From: Anaerolineae bacterium
Lineage (GTDB): Bacteria > Chloroflexota > Anaerolineae > Aggregatilineales > Phototrophicaceae
DNA length: 64,000 nt
Direction: 5' to 3'
Assembly: GCA_022821805.1 (NCBI GenBank)
Contig: JAJECX010000042.1
Location: forward strand, 1 to 64,000
The translations under genes and the position numbers were made by a program. Under the pieces are notes generated by a model. It worked only from the letters and a program-made list of their open reading frames with translations, made no database searches and had not been told where the DNA came from. This document shows, piece by piece, positions 35,801 through 43,561 of this stretch. Position 1 is the first letter of the stretch; every line of letters begins with the position of its first letter.

Positions 35801-36098
35801 CTGGCGCGTCTCCTGGAGCAAGGGCGATCTCTTGCGGCGCATGCTTGCCCGCATCGGGCAGCGGCGACGCTATTTGCCCATAGGCGGGCAGCGTAACCAG
35901 ATCGCTGCGCGCATCTCGCGGGGTCGCTTCATCCAACTCCGAAACGTGCGGCAGCGAAAAGGGCATATCCGCCCCCTGCTCCACCTTGACCGCCTCCGTG
36001 GTCATCGTATCGTCGTCCGCCGGCGGGAGCGTCGGGGAGCGCGCCGCTGAGTCGCTTTGCTCGCCGTCGCTGTCTCGCCGGTTACCGTCTTGCTCCAT
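32862..36098 (-). CDS. Class A penicillin-binding protein (glycosyltransferase/transpeptidase)
   Basis: A bifunctional peptidoglycan synthase of 1078 residues. A cytoplasmic tail of about 145 charged/Pro-rich residues precedes the membrane segment (FLGLPVGCLWLLAGIMLSF). The GT51 domain has AIEDDSFRTNIGIDL, STITQQLVRN and NEIYYGNLAYGAQ; in the first motif the usual His (EDxxFxxHxG) is Asn. The transpeptidase has SxxK (GSTMKPF), SxN (NSYNIP) and KTGT. After about residue 800 there is a Pro-rich linker and an Ig-like end domain (LQIQQPAPGQSVSSAIPIIGAAHF), longer than E. coli PBP1a. Confidence 0.95.
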   Translation of the reverse strand: MEQDGNRRDSDGEQSDSAARSPTLPPADDDTMTTEAVKVEQGADMPFSLPHVSELDEATPRDARSDLVTLPAYGQIASPLPDAGKHAPQEIALAPGDAPARLPKDDAPTIPQLAGAFSPSPPTAQMPRSRKNNLMQLARGRRRKRRFLGLPVGCLWLLAGIMLSFCGGLSLLTAGAAMVILPQVEAEWTARVAEVDNYRGFESTFIYDRYGNELYEAFGEGRRTRVSYEQIPDALKLATIAIEDDSFRTNIGIDLGHTALAALNYLGAADRSSTPGGSTITQQLVRNIFFDFEKRAQRSIARKAEEILLAIVLTQSKSKNEILEMYFNEIYYGNLAYGAQTASQTFFGKDVDQLSVGEAAMLAGLPQAPAWLDPLNPDPAVQAAVDERWRQVLGEMAEEGFISQEQVRLALSEGLSFAPANVSLAAPHFTVYAQGELERLMRRLGYSPEDITGGGLRVYTTLDQDVNRLAQRAAANQVAQLQAKNVSNAAVVVAKPASGEIIAMVGSIDYSNEAIDGSVNVTTAFRQPGSTMKPFTYSAAMERGMSTTDVLWDTRTQIALPGLPVYSPRNFDNAFHGPMTMRAALANSYNIPAVQTLRLVGVEYLLNLLRRFGITTLDEEASNYGLSLTLGGGEVTLIELTNAFAVFANQGSYVPVTSILCVVDSDDQILYQYEDGCPEGQINERTVLQGAAGARVLDPRVAFVITDMLGDNRARSPAMGAYSSLRTDNITAAVKTGTTDDVKDNWTIGYTRNVAVGVWVGNNDGDPMIDSSGLTGAAPIWNTVLGGIYGNRQLLAAFATDGQLLNDQPIPPNGMTLRQICDVRRLTELSTNCRDRINEWTLDGPAGVPDGGGGLIYPPVAQRYPTAVPVQGSVLREVSPGVYQTLAYPLPPDVAAGLQFQFGPGEKPPVPPKFCRVPVQDAHEAIAAGAQNLFFINGPTTSHNDAVEAERYAREKGLAYLPTVDCWPGVYGMQAIGSVGAALQIQQPAPGQSVSSAIPIIGAAHFDPGQAENYHFYIRGGQFADWTPLGNPHHNPVVQGQLETLHADALLPGNYVLRLALVKGGNIVQASDVIFVVP

Positions 36099-36300
36099 AG
36101 CGATTCCCGTCTTGCCTTCGCGCCTATTTTATCAGAATAAAGGAAGCGAGGCTGACGCAATTGACGCCCCGCCAACGAGTGACCTGCGTTTGCGGCGTCG
36201 ATTGATTGAAGGTCGCGCCTCGCCGTCCCAAATACGCGTATTCTGGTTATGCCAACGCTTGAATGATAGAATTGGCTGTTGGAGACTTCGGAGAACAAAC

Positions 36301-37314
36301 ATGAGCGTCGCGCCGGAGACAATGCAAGGTCCGGAACTAGAGTTGTCCATCGTCGTCCCCATCTTCAATGAGGAAGGCAATATCGAACGGCTTCACCGGG
36401 AGCTGACCGCGGCGCTGACTGAGCTCGGGCGCGATTACGAGGTCATCGCAATCAACGACGGCAGTCAAGATCGCAGTTATGAAAGTCTAAACGCGGTGCA
36501 GGCGCGCGACGATCGCTGGCACATCATCCACTTCCGACGTAATTTCGGGCAGACGGCGGCAATGGCGGCCGGCTTTGACGCCGCTCGCGGTGAGGTCGTG
36601 GTGACGATTGACGCCGACCTGCAGAATGATCCGCGCGATATCGGAAAGATTCTCAAGAAATTCGCCGAGGGTTACGACATCGTCAGCGGCTGGCGGCAGA
36701 ATCGCAAGGAGTCCCTATTCCTGCGCCGCATCCCGTCGATGATTGCGAATTGGCTGATTTCGCGCAGCACCGGCATCAAGCTGCATGATTATGGCTGCAC
36801 CCTAAAAGCCTATCACTTTGACGTGGTCAAAGGCGTCCGCCTGTACGGCGAGCTGCATCGCTTCATTCCGGCGCTCGCCAGCCAGATGGGCGTGCGCGTG
36901 GCTGAAGTGCCGGTTGTGGATCGGGCGCGGCGCTGGGGCAGCAGCAAATATGGCTTCAGCCGCACCTTCAAGGTCATCCTCGATCTGATCGTGGTCGTCT
37001 TCGTTCTCAGTTATTTCGGTCGGCCGCTTTACGTCTTCGGCGCGGCCGGCTTCTTGGTCGGCGGCATCGGCACGCTGCTCGGCGCCTATCTGACGATCTT
37101 CAAGCTGCTGACCGAGAACAAAATCGGCGACCGCCCGCTGCTGCAATTGGCGGCGCTGCTGATGGTGCTGGGCGTACAGTTCATCAGCACCGGCATCGTC
37201 GCCGATATGATCATGCGCACCTATCACGAATCGCAGCGCAAACCGATTTATTTCATCCGCGAGCGACGGCGTAGCGAAGCGGTCGAAGCGGTCGCTGAGT
37301 TGGAGCGCGTCTAA
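36301..37314 (+). CDS. GT2-family membrane glycosyltransferase (DPM/GtrB-like)
   Basis: The catalytic domain has LSIVVPIFNEEGNIERLH, VIAINDGSQDRSYE and the metal site VTIDADLQNDP. Two C-terminal membrane segments follow (VILDLIVVVFVLSYFG, VFGAAGFLVGGIGTLLGAYL). This layout is that of polyprenyl-phosphate mannosyl/glucosyltransferases. The ORF track begins within the penicillin-binding protein gene; the ATG at 36301, with two GGAG sites upstream, is the family start (337 residues). The sugar donor is unknown. Confidence 0.92.
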   Translation: MSVAPETMQGPELELSIVVPIFNEEGNIERLHRELTAALTELGRDYEVIAINDGSQDRSYESLNAVQARDDRWHIIHFRRNFGQTAAMAAGFDAARGEVVVTIDADLQNDPRDIGKILKKFAEGYDIVSGWRQNRKESLFLRRIPSMIANWLISRSTGIKLHDYGCTLKAYHFDVVKGVRLYGELHRFIPALASQMGVRVAEVPVVDRARRWGSSKYGFSRTFKVILDLIVVVFVLSYFGRPLYVFGAAGFLVGGIGTLLGAYLTIFKLLTENKIGDRPLLQLAALLMVLGVQFISTGIVADMIMRTYHESQRKPIYFIRERRRSEAVEAVAELERV

Positions 37315-38042
37315 GGGACTGGCGATTCAAACCCGCGCGGGGCGTCGTAATCAAAGAACCTGATATGCCAAATTGACGGTTCTACATTGGGGTCGCCGGC
37401 TGTTTCCAGCATAAGTATCTCGATCAGCGCCAGACGTCCGTCGGCAGCCATGATGTAGGCGTCAATCAGCACATTGTCCTGCGGATCGATAAAGCCGAAT
37501 AGCAGGCCCTCCACAGCATCTCCCGCGGCAACCGCTTGAATATGCCAGGAGGGCTGTTCATCGACCAGCGCCTCGGAGTCGACGATTTTCGGATCCTGCA
37601 AATCCGTCATCACCTTGTCAATGCCATCGTCGGGCGCCAGCAAGCGACTGACATCGAAGCCCTCGAAAGCGGGCAGCTGCCACCAGGGCGCGCCGCTGGG
37701 GAAGCTGAGCCACTGGCGGTCGTCGCGCGAATAGATGTCCAGCGACAGCGGAATGATCAGATGCGCGTGAGCGCTGATATGCAGCTCGTTTGGGCTGATG
37801 ACCTGGGCTTCGGCGCTTTGCAGCGTGGCCGGCAGCATGTTGACGCCGTCGAAGGTCAGCGCCAGCTGATAGGGCGCGCCACTCTGCTCGATCGCCAGAC
37901 GGAAGCTGTCGGCGGATTGCAGTTGCTCAACAGCCGCATCCAGCAGCGCCTGCGGCTCGGCAACAAGCGTTTCCTGCGCCCCCGCGAATCCGGCGCAAAA
38001 TACCAGGCAAGCGGCAACAATGAGTGCAATACGAATCTTCAC
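37311..38042 (-). CDS. Secreted LppX/LprAFG-like protein
   Basis: About 243 residues beginning with a signal peptide (KIRIALIVAACLVFCAGFAGA, likely cleaved after AGA). The mature part follows the pattern of the LppX/LprAFG fold, which carries lipids across the cell wall: EQLQSADSFRLAIEQSG, then VISPNELHISAHAHLIIPLSLDIYSRDDRQWL. No clear lipobox cysteine is seen, so it may be secreted and not lipid-anchored. The start is GTG at 38042 (GAGGA seven bases upstream), giving 51 bases to the polyprenyl synthase gene upstream. It overlaps the convergent glycosyltransferase by four bases. Confidence 0.7.
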   Translation of the reverse strand: MKIRIALIVAACLVFCAGFAGAQETLVAEPQALLDAAVEQLQSADSFRLAIEQSGAPYQLALTFDGVNMLPATLQSAEAQVISPNELHISAHAHLIIPLSLDIYSRDDRQWLSFPSGAPWWQLPAFEGFDVSRLLAPDDGIDKVMTDLQDPKIVDSEALVDEQPSWHIQAVAAGDAVEGLLFGFIDPQDNVLIDAYIMAADGRLALIEILMLETAGDPNVEPSIWHIRFFDYDAPRGFESPVP

Positions 38043-38092
38043 AACACGATCCTCATAATGAGCAAGTGAGACGGCTACGCAAAGAGCCTGGG

Positions 38093-39196
38093 CTAAAACT
38101 CGCGGGCGATCAGATATTCCGCCCAAAGCCTCAGCAGGCGACGATATTCATTATCCGGCAGAATGTTTAGGTGAGACAGCGCTTCATTTACATAACGATG
38201 AGATAGTTCTTGCGCATAGCGTATGACTCCCATTTCGCGCATTAGAGCCGAAACGGACCCGATGTCATCGGCGCTGGCAGCCGCGTCGCCCAGCGTTCGC
38301 AGGAGCTGCTCGCGCTGACGCTCGTCGGCCTGTTCCAGCGCTTTTAAGGTCAGCAAAGTAGATTTGCCCTCACGAATATCGGAGCCGACCGGCTTTCCCA
38401 GTTGGCCCGCGTCGCCGATGACGCCTAGGATGTCGTCTTGAATCTGAAAGGCAATACCGCAGACACTGCCGAAGCGGGCGATCGCCTGCGCCTCGGGCAG
38501 ATTGGCATCGGCGTTGTTCAGCGCGACTGCGGCGCCCGACCGTCCGGCAAACTCGTAGAGCGCGCCCGTTTTCTTCCAGAGCATATCGAGAACCAATTCC
38601 TCATTGAGTTGACGCGGGCGACCGGAATACTGCACATCAAGCGCTTCGCCCTCGACCAGCAGCGGCGTCACCTGGCTCGCCAATTCCTGCGCCAGCCGCA
38701 GCACGATTTCCGCCGACACGCCTCGCTCCAGATGCGCTTCAAATAGCAGCGACCAAGCCCAGGCTTGCTGAACATCTCCAGTGAGCATGGCGATCGTCGT
38801 GCCATAGTGCTCAGCGGCATCCCTTTGCCAGCCGAATTCTTCCATCGCCCGCCGCGCGAAATCGCGATGCACGGTTGGCTGCCCGCGGCGCGTATCATCG
38901 CGGTCAATCACATCATCGTGAACCAGGGTCCAGGTGTGATAGATCTCGATAGCGGCGGCGACCGGCAAGGCTTGCGACTCGTCGCCGCCAAGCGCGCCGC
39001 AAGCGAGCATCGCCACCGCCGGGCGCAGCGACTTGCCACCACCTATCAGGTAACTGTAGACGGCATCGCGGATATGCGCTGGACGAAAGCGCTCCGCGAA
39101 GCGCTCTTGCAGCAGATAATCCAGCAAGATCCGCTTGCGACTTTCCACCGCATCCAGCAACTCGTCGAAGGGGCGCCCCCCCGCCGCATCAGCCAT
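38093..39196 (-). CDS. Polyprenyl diphosphate synthase
   Basis: A trans-isoprenyl diphosphate synthase. The first aspartate-rich motif is LVHDDVIDRDDTRRG (DDxxD) and the second FQIQDDILGVIGD (DDxxx). The GGGKSLRPAVAMLACGALGG substrate site and the late KSTLLTLKALE are also typical. Chain length cannot be called. The start is the ATG at 39196; the GTG six codons upstream (39214) is possible. Likely supplies quinone side chains or lipid carriers for the adjacent GT2 enzyme. Confidence 0.93.
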   Translation of the reverse strand: MADAAGGRPFDELLDAVESRKRILLDYLLQERFAERFRPAHIRDAVYSYLIGGGKSLRPAVAMLACGALGGDESQALPVAAAIEIYHTWTLVHDDVIDRDDTRRGQPTVHRDFARRAMEEFGWQRDAAEHYGTTIAMLTGDVQQAWAWSLLFEAHLERGVSAEIVLRLAQELASQVTPLLVEGEALDVQYSGRPRQLNEELVLDMLWKKTGALYEFAGRSGAAVALNNADANLPEAQAIARFGSVCGIAFQIQDDILGVIGDAGQLGKPVGSDIREGKSTLLTLKALEQADERQREQLLRTLGDAAASADDIGSVSALMREMGVIRYAQELSHRYVNEALSHLNILPDNEYRRLLRLWAEYLIAREF

Positions 39197-39279
39197 ATAG
39201 CGTTGCGATCCCACTATTTCGACTCAGGGACATTGTATCATCTCGATGGGACGCGCCCAATCAGCAGCAGGTATGCCCT

Positions 39280-40032
39280 TCATGATAGCCGGGTGATGGA
39301 GATCTCGCGCAGCTGAAGCGATTGCGGATACGGGATTTCGAGCAAGCCATGCCCAAAGCGACCCCTGGGCGTGACGATCGCGTATTGATTGTCGATCCAG
39401 GCGATGAAGCCGAGCGGGCTGCGCGGAACCCGGCGAGCGCGCAGGACTACTTCACCGTCGACCGCAAATACTGCGCTGCCCGCGCGCCATTCTATGCTGT
39501 AGCGGTGGTAGCCTGTCAGAAGAGCCGAGTCCAAAGCCACTTCGGAGACGCCGATGGCCGCCTGCCCCAGCGGCCAAAGCGCATCAAATAGCCGGCGGCT
39601 GCGCATGAGCAGAAAGCCGAGCGGCGCGACCGGCAGAAGCGCGCAAAAACGCCAGTTCTTCGCGTCAAAAGTCGCCGCTTTCCAACCGTTGCCGGGCTGG
39701 CTCTTCGCCAGGCAGATATCGTTCGCGGGTCCGCCAAAGAAAAACCAGAGCGCTTGCGGCAGGCGGAAGCCGCGCTCGCCGGGCGCAAAAGCATGATTCC
39801 AGAAGCCGAATCCAGCGGTTCCGCTGATCTCGCCAACGGCGCGAGCGCGCAATTCGAGGCGCAGCGGCGGTTCATGCGCGAAGTCGCGGACAGTCGCGCG
39901 GTAATCGCTGATTTGCGCATCGTGGTATACCGAGGCTCGTCCCGGCGCAAGCGTAAGGCTGACCTCATCGGCGATCTGACGAACCGCGCCGCCGCCGAGT
40001 TCGGTCTCGCGCCACAGATTTGGCGAAGGCAT
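39280..40032 (-). CDS. Uncharacterised protein, possible concanavalin-like beta-sandwich
   Basis: I do not recognise this 250-residue protein with certainty. The pattern LRLELRARAVGEISGTAGFGFWNHAF and the late YHRYSIEWRAGSAVFAVDGEVVLRARR resemble the beta-jelly-roll of family 16 glycoside hydrolases and related lectins, but the GH16 catalytic ExDxxE motif is not seen. No signal peptide. The ATG has GAGGTGA six bases upstream and lies only six bases after the stop of the SH3-domain lipoprotein gene, so the two are probably co-expressed. Confidence 0.6.
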   Translation of the reverse strand: MPSPNLWRETELGGGAVRQIADEVSLTLAPGRASVYHDAQISDYRATVRDFAHEPPLRLELRARAVGEISGTAGFGFWNHAFAPGERGFRLPQALWFFFGGPANDICLAKSQPGNGWKAATFDAKNWRFCALLPVAPLGFLLMRSRRLFDALWPLGQAAIGVSEVALDSALLTGYHRYSIEWRAGSAVFAVDGEVVLRARRVPRSPLGFIAWIDNQYAIVTPRGRFGHGLLEIPYPQSLQLREISITRLS

Positions 40033-40038
40033 CGCGCT

Positions 40039-41196
40039 TCACCTCACGACGAAATTGCAGCTTTCCTCTTCGAATTCGGTATCGGTGCCAGGTCCATAGG
40101 CGGCGTAGCCATCATTGATGGGGTTGCGCCAGGTGACGCGATAAGTGATGACATGCGGACCGGCTTCCAGCGGGCCGTAAGGCACATACCAGTAGACAAC
40201 ATGCTGATTTCCGCTGCGAGAAGGATTAATGCGATACCGGTTGACATTCTCTATGGTCAGGCCATTGATGCGCAGTTCGTGCGTGGCGTTGGTCATGTGC
40301 TGGCGCAGATAAGCCTCGCTGCTGGCGAACCATGCCCAATAGATTCTGATGGTCGATCCCGCCGTCAGATTTGAAGGCGCGTCGATGCCGAAGGCGGGGT
40401 CATTGCAGAAGGCGAAGACGTTGACATTGAAGCGCGGCGTCGCCGGGGGGCGCGCAGTGGGGGCGCGCGCCGTGGGTGTGCTTGCCTGCTCTTGCGGCGT
40501 GCTGGGCGCGGCATCGGCGGTGGCGGTTTGGTCGGCGCCGACCAGCACTGTGGCGGTCAGTCTCATCGCATCGACATCAGCGATTGGCAGGTTTATGACC
40601 AGGATGCCGTCTTCGGTTTCCGCGCTTTGGTCGGCGGCGCCAACCTCTACAACGATTCGCGTTTCTTCGCTCAGCCGCTGCGCCTCGCCCTCGCTCGACG
40701 CATCCTCAGGCGGCGGACCCTCCAGCCGGAGCAGGGACGCGCTCACCCAGCCTTCCTCGCCATCTTCCAGCAGCACTTGATACCAGTCCTCGTCGTCGTT
40801 CTGCCCGATGACCTGCACGCCACTTTCGGGCGCCAGCGACCCTAACGCGGCAAATTGTGTGCCCGGACCGCTGCGGACGTTGACGCGCCGCTGCGAGCGA
40901 ACGACAGCGAAGACCGTCGGCGTCGCTGTTGGCTTTGCCGTGCTGGTCGGCGTCGGCGTCGCCGTCGGCGTATTCGTCAGCGTAAAGGTCGCGGTGGCGG
41001 TTGCTGTGAGCGTCGGCGTGGCGGTATCGGTTGGCGGCGAAGTCGGGGTTGCCGATGGTGTTGAAGTGGCGGTGGCTGGCAGCAGCGCTTCCAGGCTGCA
41101 ACCTGCGAGCGCCATGCACATAGCCAGACCAGCAATCAAGCGTCGCAGTTGTAGCGCGCGCAATGCTAAGCGAATATGCGGTCTTGCGGCGGGCAA
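40039..41196 (-). CDS. Lipoprotein with Thr/Pro-rich stalk and bacterial SH3 domain
   Basis: A signal sequence ending in the lipobox LAGC is followed by a Thr/Pro/Ala stalk of about 60 residues (TATATPT-like repeats, about 40920-41090 in the DNA). A bacterial SH3 domain comes next (RRVNVRSGPGTQFAALGSLA...WYQVLLEDGEEGWVSASLL), then a second low-complexity linker. The C-terminal domain, with RIYWAWFASSEAYLRQH and HVVYWYVPYGPLEAGPHVI, is unassigned. SH3b domains often bind cell-wall peptides. The start is TTG at 41196 with GGAGAG eight bases upstream. Confidence 0.85.
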   Translation of the reverse strand: MPAARPHIRLALRALQLRRLIAGLAMCMALAGCSLEALLPATATSTPSATPTSPPTDTATPTLTATATATFTLTNTPTATPTPTSTAKPTATPTVFAVVRSQRRVNVRSGPGTQFAALGSLAPESGVQVIGQNDDEDWYQVLLEDGEEGWVSASLLRLEGPPPEDASSEGEAQRLSEETRIVVEVGAADQSAETEDGILVINLPIADVDAMRLTATVLVGADQTATADAAPSTPQEQASTPTARAPTARPPATPRFNVNVFAFCNDPAFGIDAPSNLTAGSTIRIYWAWFASSEAYLRQHMTNATHELRINGLTIENVNRYRINPSRSGNQHVVYWYVPYGPLEAGPHVITYRVTWRNPINDGYAAYGPGTDTEFEEESCNFVVR

Positions 41197-41350
41197 GATT
41201 CAGGCTCTCCTCTGCAATCAACGCCGACCAGAACTGGACGTATTGATACAGATTACGACATCCTCTTTGCTGAACCATTATAGTGGCGTTCCGCGAATAA
41301 GCGCAAAGCGCTGGGGCAATACTCGCTCGTGAAACGTGGACATATCGCTA

Positions 41351-41379
41351 TTGACTTATACCGGCGGGAGATTTATCCT
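41351..41379 (+). promoter_or_regulatory. tRNA-Arg promoter (TTGACT-N17-TATCCT)
   Basis: A good -35 box (41351-41356) and a 4/6 -10 box (41374-41379) are separated by 17 bases. The predicted start near 41386 lies seven bases before the tRNA. Confidence 0.78.
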
Positions 41380-41392
41380 GATTAATGTAAAA

Positions 41393-41465
41393 GTGCCTGT
41401 AGCTCAGTGGATAGAGCACTGGTCTACGGAACCAGGTGTCGGGAGTTCGAATCTCTCCAGGCACG
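41393..41465 (+). tRNA. tRNA-Arg (anticodon ACG)
   Basis: A complete cloverleaf can be drawn: acceptor GTGCCTG/CAGGCAC, D-arm GCTC/GAGC, anticodon stem CTGGT/ACCAG with loop CTACGGA (anticodon ACG), five-base variable loop and T-arm around TTCGAAT. ACG reads CGN codons after A-to-I editing at position 34. CCA is not encoded. It is the last clearly core element before the carbohydrate island. Confidence 0.96.
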
Positions 41466-41472
41466 ACTGATA

Positions 41473-41500
41473 AGCCAGCCCGCAGGCTGGCTTTTTCTTT
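41473..41500 (+). terminator. Rho-independent terminator of tRNA-Arg
   Basis: AGCCAGCC and GGCTGGCT form an eight-pair stem with loop CGCA, followed by TTTTCTTT. It begins eight bases after the tRNA. Confidence 0.93.
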
Positions 41501-41602
41501 GCCTTTCGCCAGTCGATAATGGTAGCGAATCAGTAGAGTGTCTGTCAGGCGTAGGCTATACTTGGATTTGATGTGAAATTGAAAAGGTTAGGGGCAATAG
41601 AA

Positions 41603-42505
41603 ATGGCCGAGAATGGCTATAGAGTCGCGCCCAAGGGGTTCACGACCGAGCAGTGGGAAACGTTCTTGCGCGATGGCATCATCATCATTGAGGATGCGCT
41701 CTCGCAAGATGAAATAGACGAATACCTGGCGGCGATTGATCGCCTCACATCGGCCGACCCCGATTATAAAGACGGCGACCGCTTCTATCGTGACAATTTC
41801 GTCGAGTTGGACCCAACGCTGACGGGGCTGATTGATCATCCGCGCCATGTCGGCTACGCCTACGACATCTATGGAGAATTGCTCAAACTGCACGAGACGC
41901 AGTTGTTCCTGCGCGAACCAATGCAGGTCCAGCGCAACAAGTGGCACCCGGACGGCGCGCGCGTCGTGCCTTATGGCGTCTTTTCGCCCGTGCTGCCATT
42001 GCAGATCAAGGTCGGTTATTGGCTGACCGATTTGCCGAGGGCGGATATGGGCAATTTGGTCGTCTTGCCCGGCAGCCACCGCACACAATATCAGGAAGCC
42101 TACGACACCTACGACACATTGCCCGGCGAGCTGATTCTGCAGGTGAAGCGCGGTACAATGACGGTGATGCACAGTAGCATCTGGCACAAGGTGGAGCCGA
42201 ACCTCAGCCAAGTCACACGCAAGAACTTCTTCATCGCCTATTGCCCGGCATGGGTCACAGCAGCCGACCGCATCCACTCCGACCCTGAATGGCTGAAAAC
42301 CCTGAATCGCGAACAGCGCATCATCATGCGCAACTACACATACGGCTATGACTACGCGAAGCCGCCCAAAGAAGATTTCCCGCTATTTCTCGATCGCGAA
42401 ACGGGCTTGGATCACGATCCAAACGTTTACCACGCGCGCGTGGTCATGGAGCGGCGCAAGCGCTTGACGTTTCATGAGAAGCTGAACATGGCGGTCGAGG
42501 CATAA
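41603..42505 (+). CDS. Phytanoyl-CoA dioxygenase (PhyH)-family oxygenase
   Basis: A non-haem Fe(II)/2-oxoglutarate oxygenase-like protein of 300 residues. The iron triad appears as HxD in NKWHPDGARV and the distal His in TVMHSSIWHKVEPN. A 2-oxoglutarate-binding Arg is plausible in SQVTRKNFFIAY. Substrates in this family vary widely and this one is unknown. The ATG at 41603, with GGGG nine bases upstream, is preferred to the GTG at 41573. It is the first gene after the tRNA terminator and precedes the ABC importer genes on the same strand, so sugar-related oxidation is possible. Confidence 0.88.
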   Translation: MAENGYRVAPKGFTTEQWETFLRDGIIIIEDALSQDEIDEYLAAIDRLTSADPDYKDGDRFYRDNFVELDPTLTGLIDHPRHVGYAYDIYGELLKLHETQLFLREPMQVQRNKWHPDGARVVPYGVFSPVLPLQIKVGYWLTDLPRADMGNLVVLPGSHRTQYQEAYDTYDTLPGELILQVKRGTMTVMHSSIWHKVEPNLSQVTRKNFFIAYCPAWVTAADRIHSDPEWLKTLNREQRIIMRNYTYGYDYAKPPKEDFPLFLDRETGLDHDPNVYHARVVMERRKRLTFHEKLNMAVEA

Positions 42506-42613
42506 GGAAACGCCGTCCGGAGCGTCTCTCACAGAAATGCGCCGTCGCCCAGCCGCTACGACGGTAAGGATTCATGCGATAGTCGCGGTAAAATAAGGCA
42601 GATTGGAAGCCTG

Positions 42614-43561
42614 ATGAGCAAGACTCCACATGCCATAATCGGCGTAGGGGGCCAGCCGAGCCCTCGGCTGACTCATCGCCAGGCGGAGTCTCTTACCGGT
42701 TTCGTCATGGCTTCTCCCTGGATTCTGGGCTTTCTCTTCTTCGTCGCTTTTCCCATGATCGCCAGTCTCTACCTGGCGATGACTCGCTGGGATATCTTTA
42801 CATCGCCGAAATTCTTGGGCATGGAGAATTTCGAAGTTCTGCTGACGGACGATCATGTCTTCTGGAAGTCCATGCGCGTCACCACCTTGTTCGCCGTCTT
42901 CAGCGTTCCACTGCAGATCGCGGTGGGCCTCGGGCTGGCGCAGCTGCTCAACCAGAAGATCCGTTTGCTGGGTATGTTTCGCTCCATCTATTATTTGCCA
43001 TCAGTGCTGAGCGGCGTGTCCATCGCGATCATGTTCCGCTGGATATTCGGCACACAGTACGGTCTGCTCAACGGCGCGCTGAAATTGCTGGGCATTGAGC
43101 CCGTTTCTTGGCTTGGCGACCCAAATATCGTGCTGCTCAGCTTTATCCTGATGAGCATTTGGGGCAGCGGCGCCAATATGCTCATCTATCTGGGCGCGCT
43201 GCAGAGTGTTCCCACAGAACTGTACGAAGCAGCCGAGGTGGACGGCGCTGGTTCAGCCAGAAAGTTCTTCAAGATTACGGTGCCGATGATTACGCCGGTG
43301 ATATTCTTCACCTTAATCAACGGGATCATTCAGTCGCTGCAGGAGTTTCAGACGCCCTTCATTTTAACCGGCGGCGGTCCTGCGGATTCGAGCCTGTTCA
43401 TCGTTCTGTATTTGTATCGCAACGCCTTCCAATGGTTCCGCATGGGTTACGCCTCTGCCATCGCCTGGATCATCTTTGCCTATGTGCTGGCGCTATCACT
43501 CTTGGTTATGAAATCATCTAGAGCCTGGGTCTATTACGAAGGTTCTCTGAGAGGACGTTGA
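42614..43561 (+). CDS. ABC sugar transporter permease (MalF/UgpA-like)
   Basis: An inner-membrane permease with about six membrane segments (GFVMASPWILGFLFFVAFPMI onward). The cytoplasmic EAA loop that contacts the ATPase reads ELYEAAEVDGAGSARKFFKITVPM. It forms the first half of the permease pair with the next gene, whose ATG shares one base with this stop codon (TGATG). The family carries di- and oligosaccharides or glycerol phosphates. Confidence 0.93.
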   Translation: MSKTPHAIIGVGGQPSPRLTHRQAESLTGFVMASPWILGFLFFVAFPMIASLYLAMTRWDIFTSPKFLGMENFEVLLTDDHVFWKSMRVTTLFAVFSVPLQIAVGLGLAQLLNQKIRLLGMFRSIYYLPSVLSGVSIAIMFRWIFGTQYGLLNGALKLLGIEPVSWLGDPNIVLLSFILMSIWGSGANMLIYLGALQSVPTELYEAAEVDGAGSARKFFKITVPMITPVIFFTLINGIIQSLQEFQTPFILTGGGPADSSLFIVLYLYRNAFQWFRMGYASAIAWIIFAYVLALSLLVMKSSRAWVYYEGSLRGR

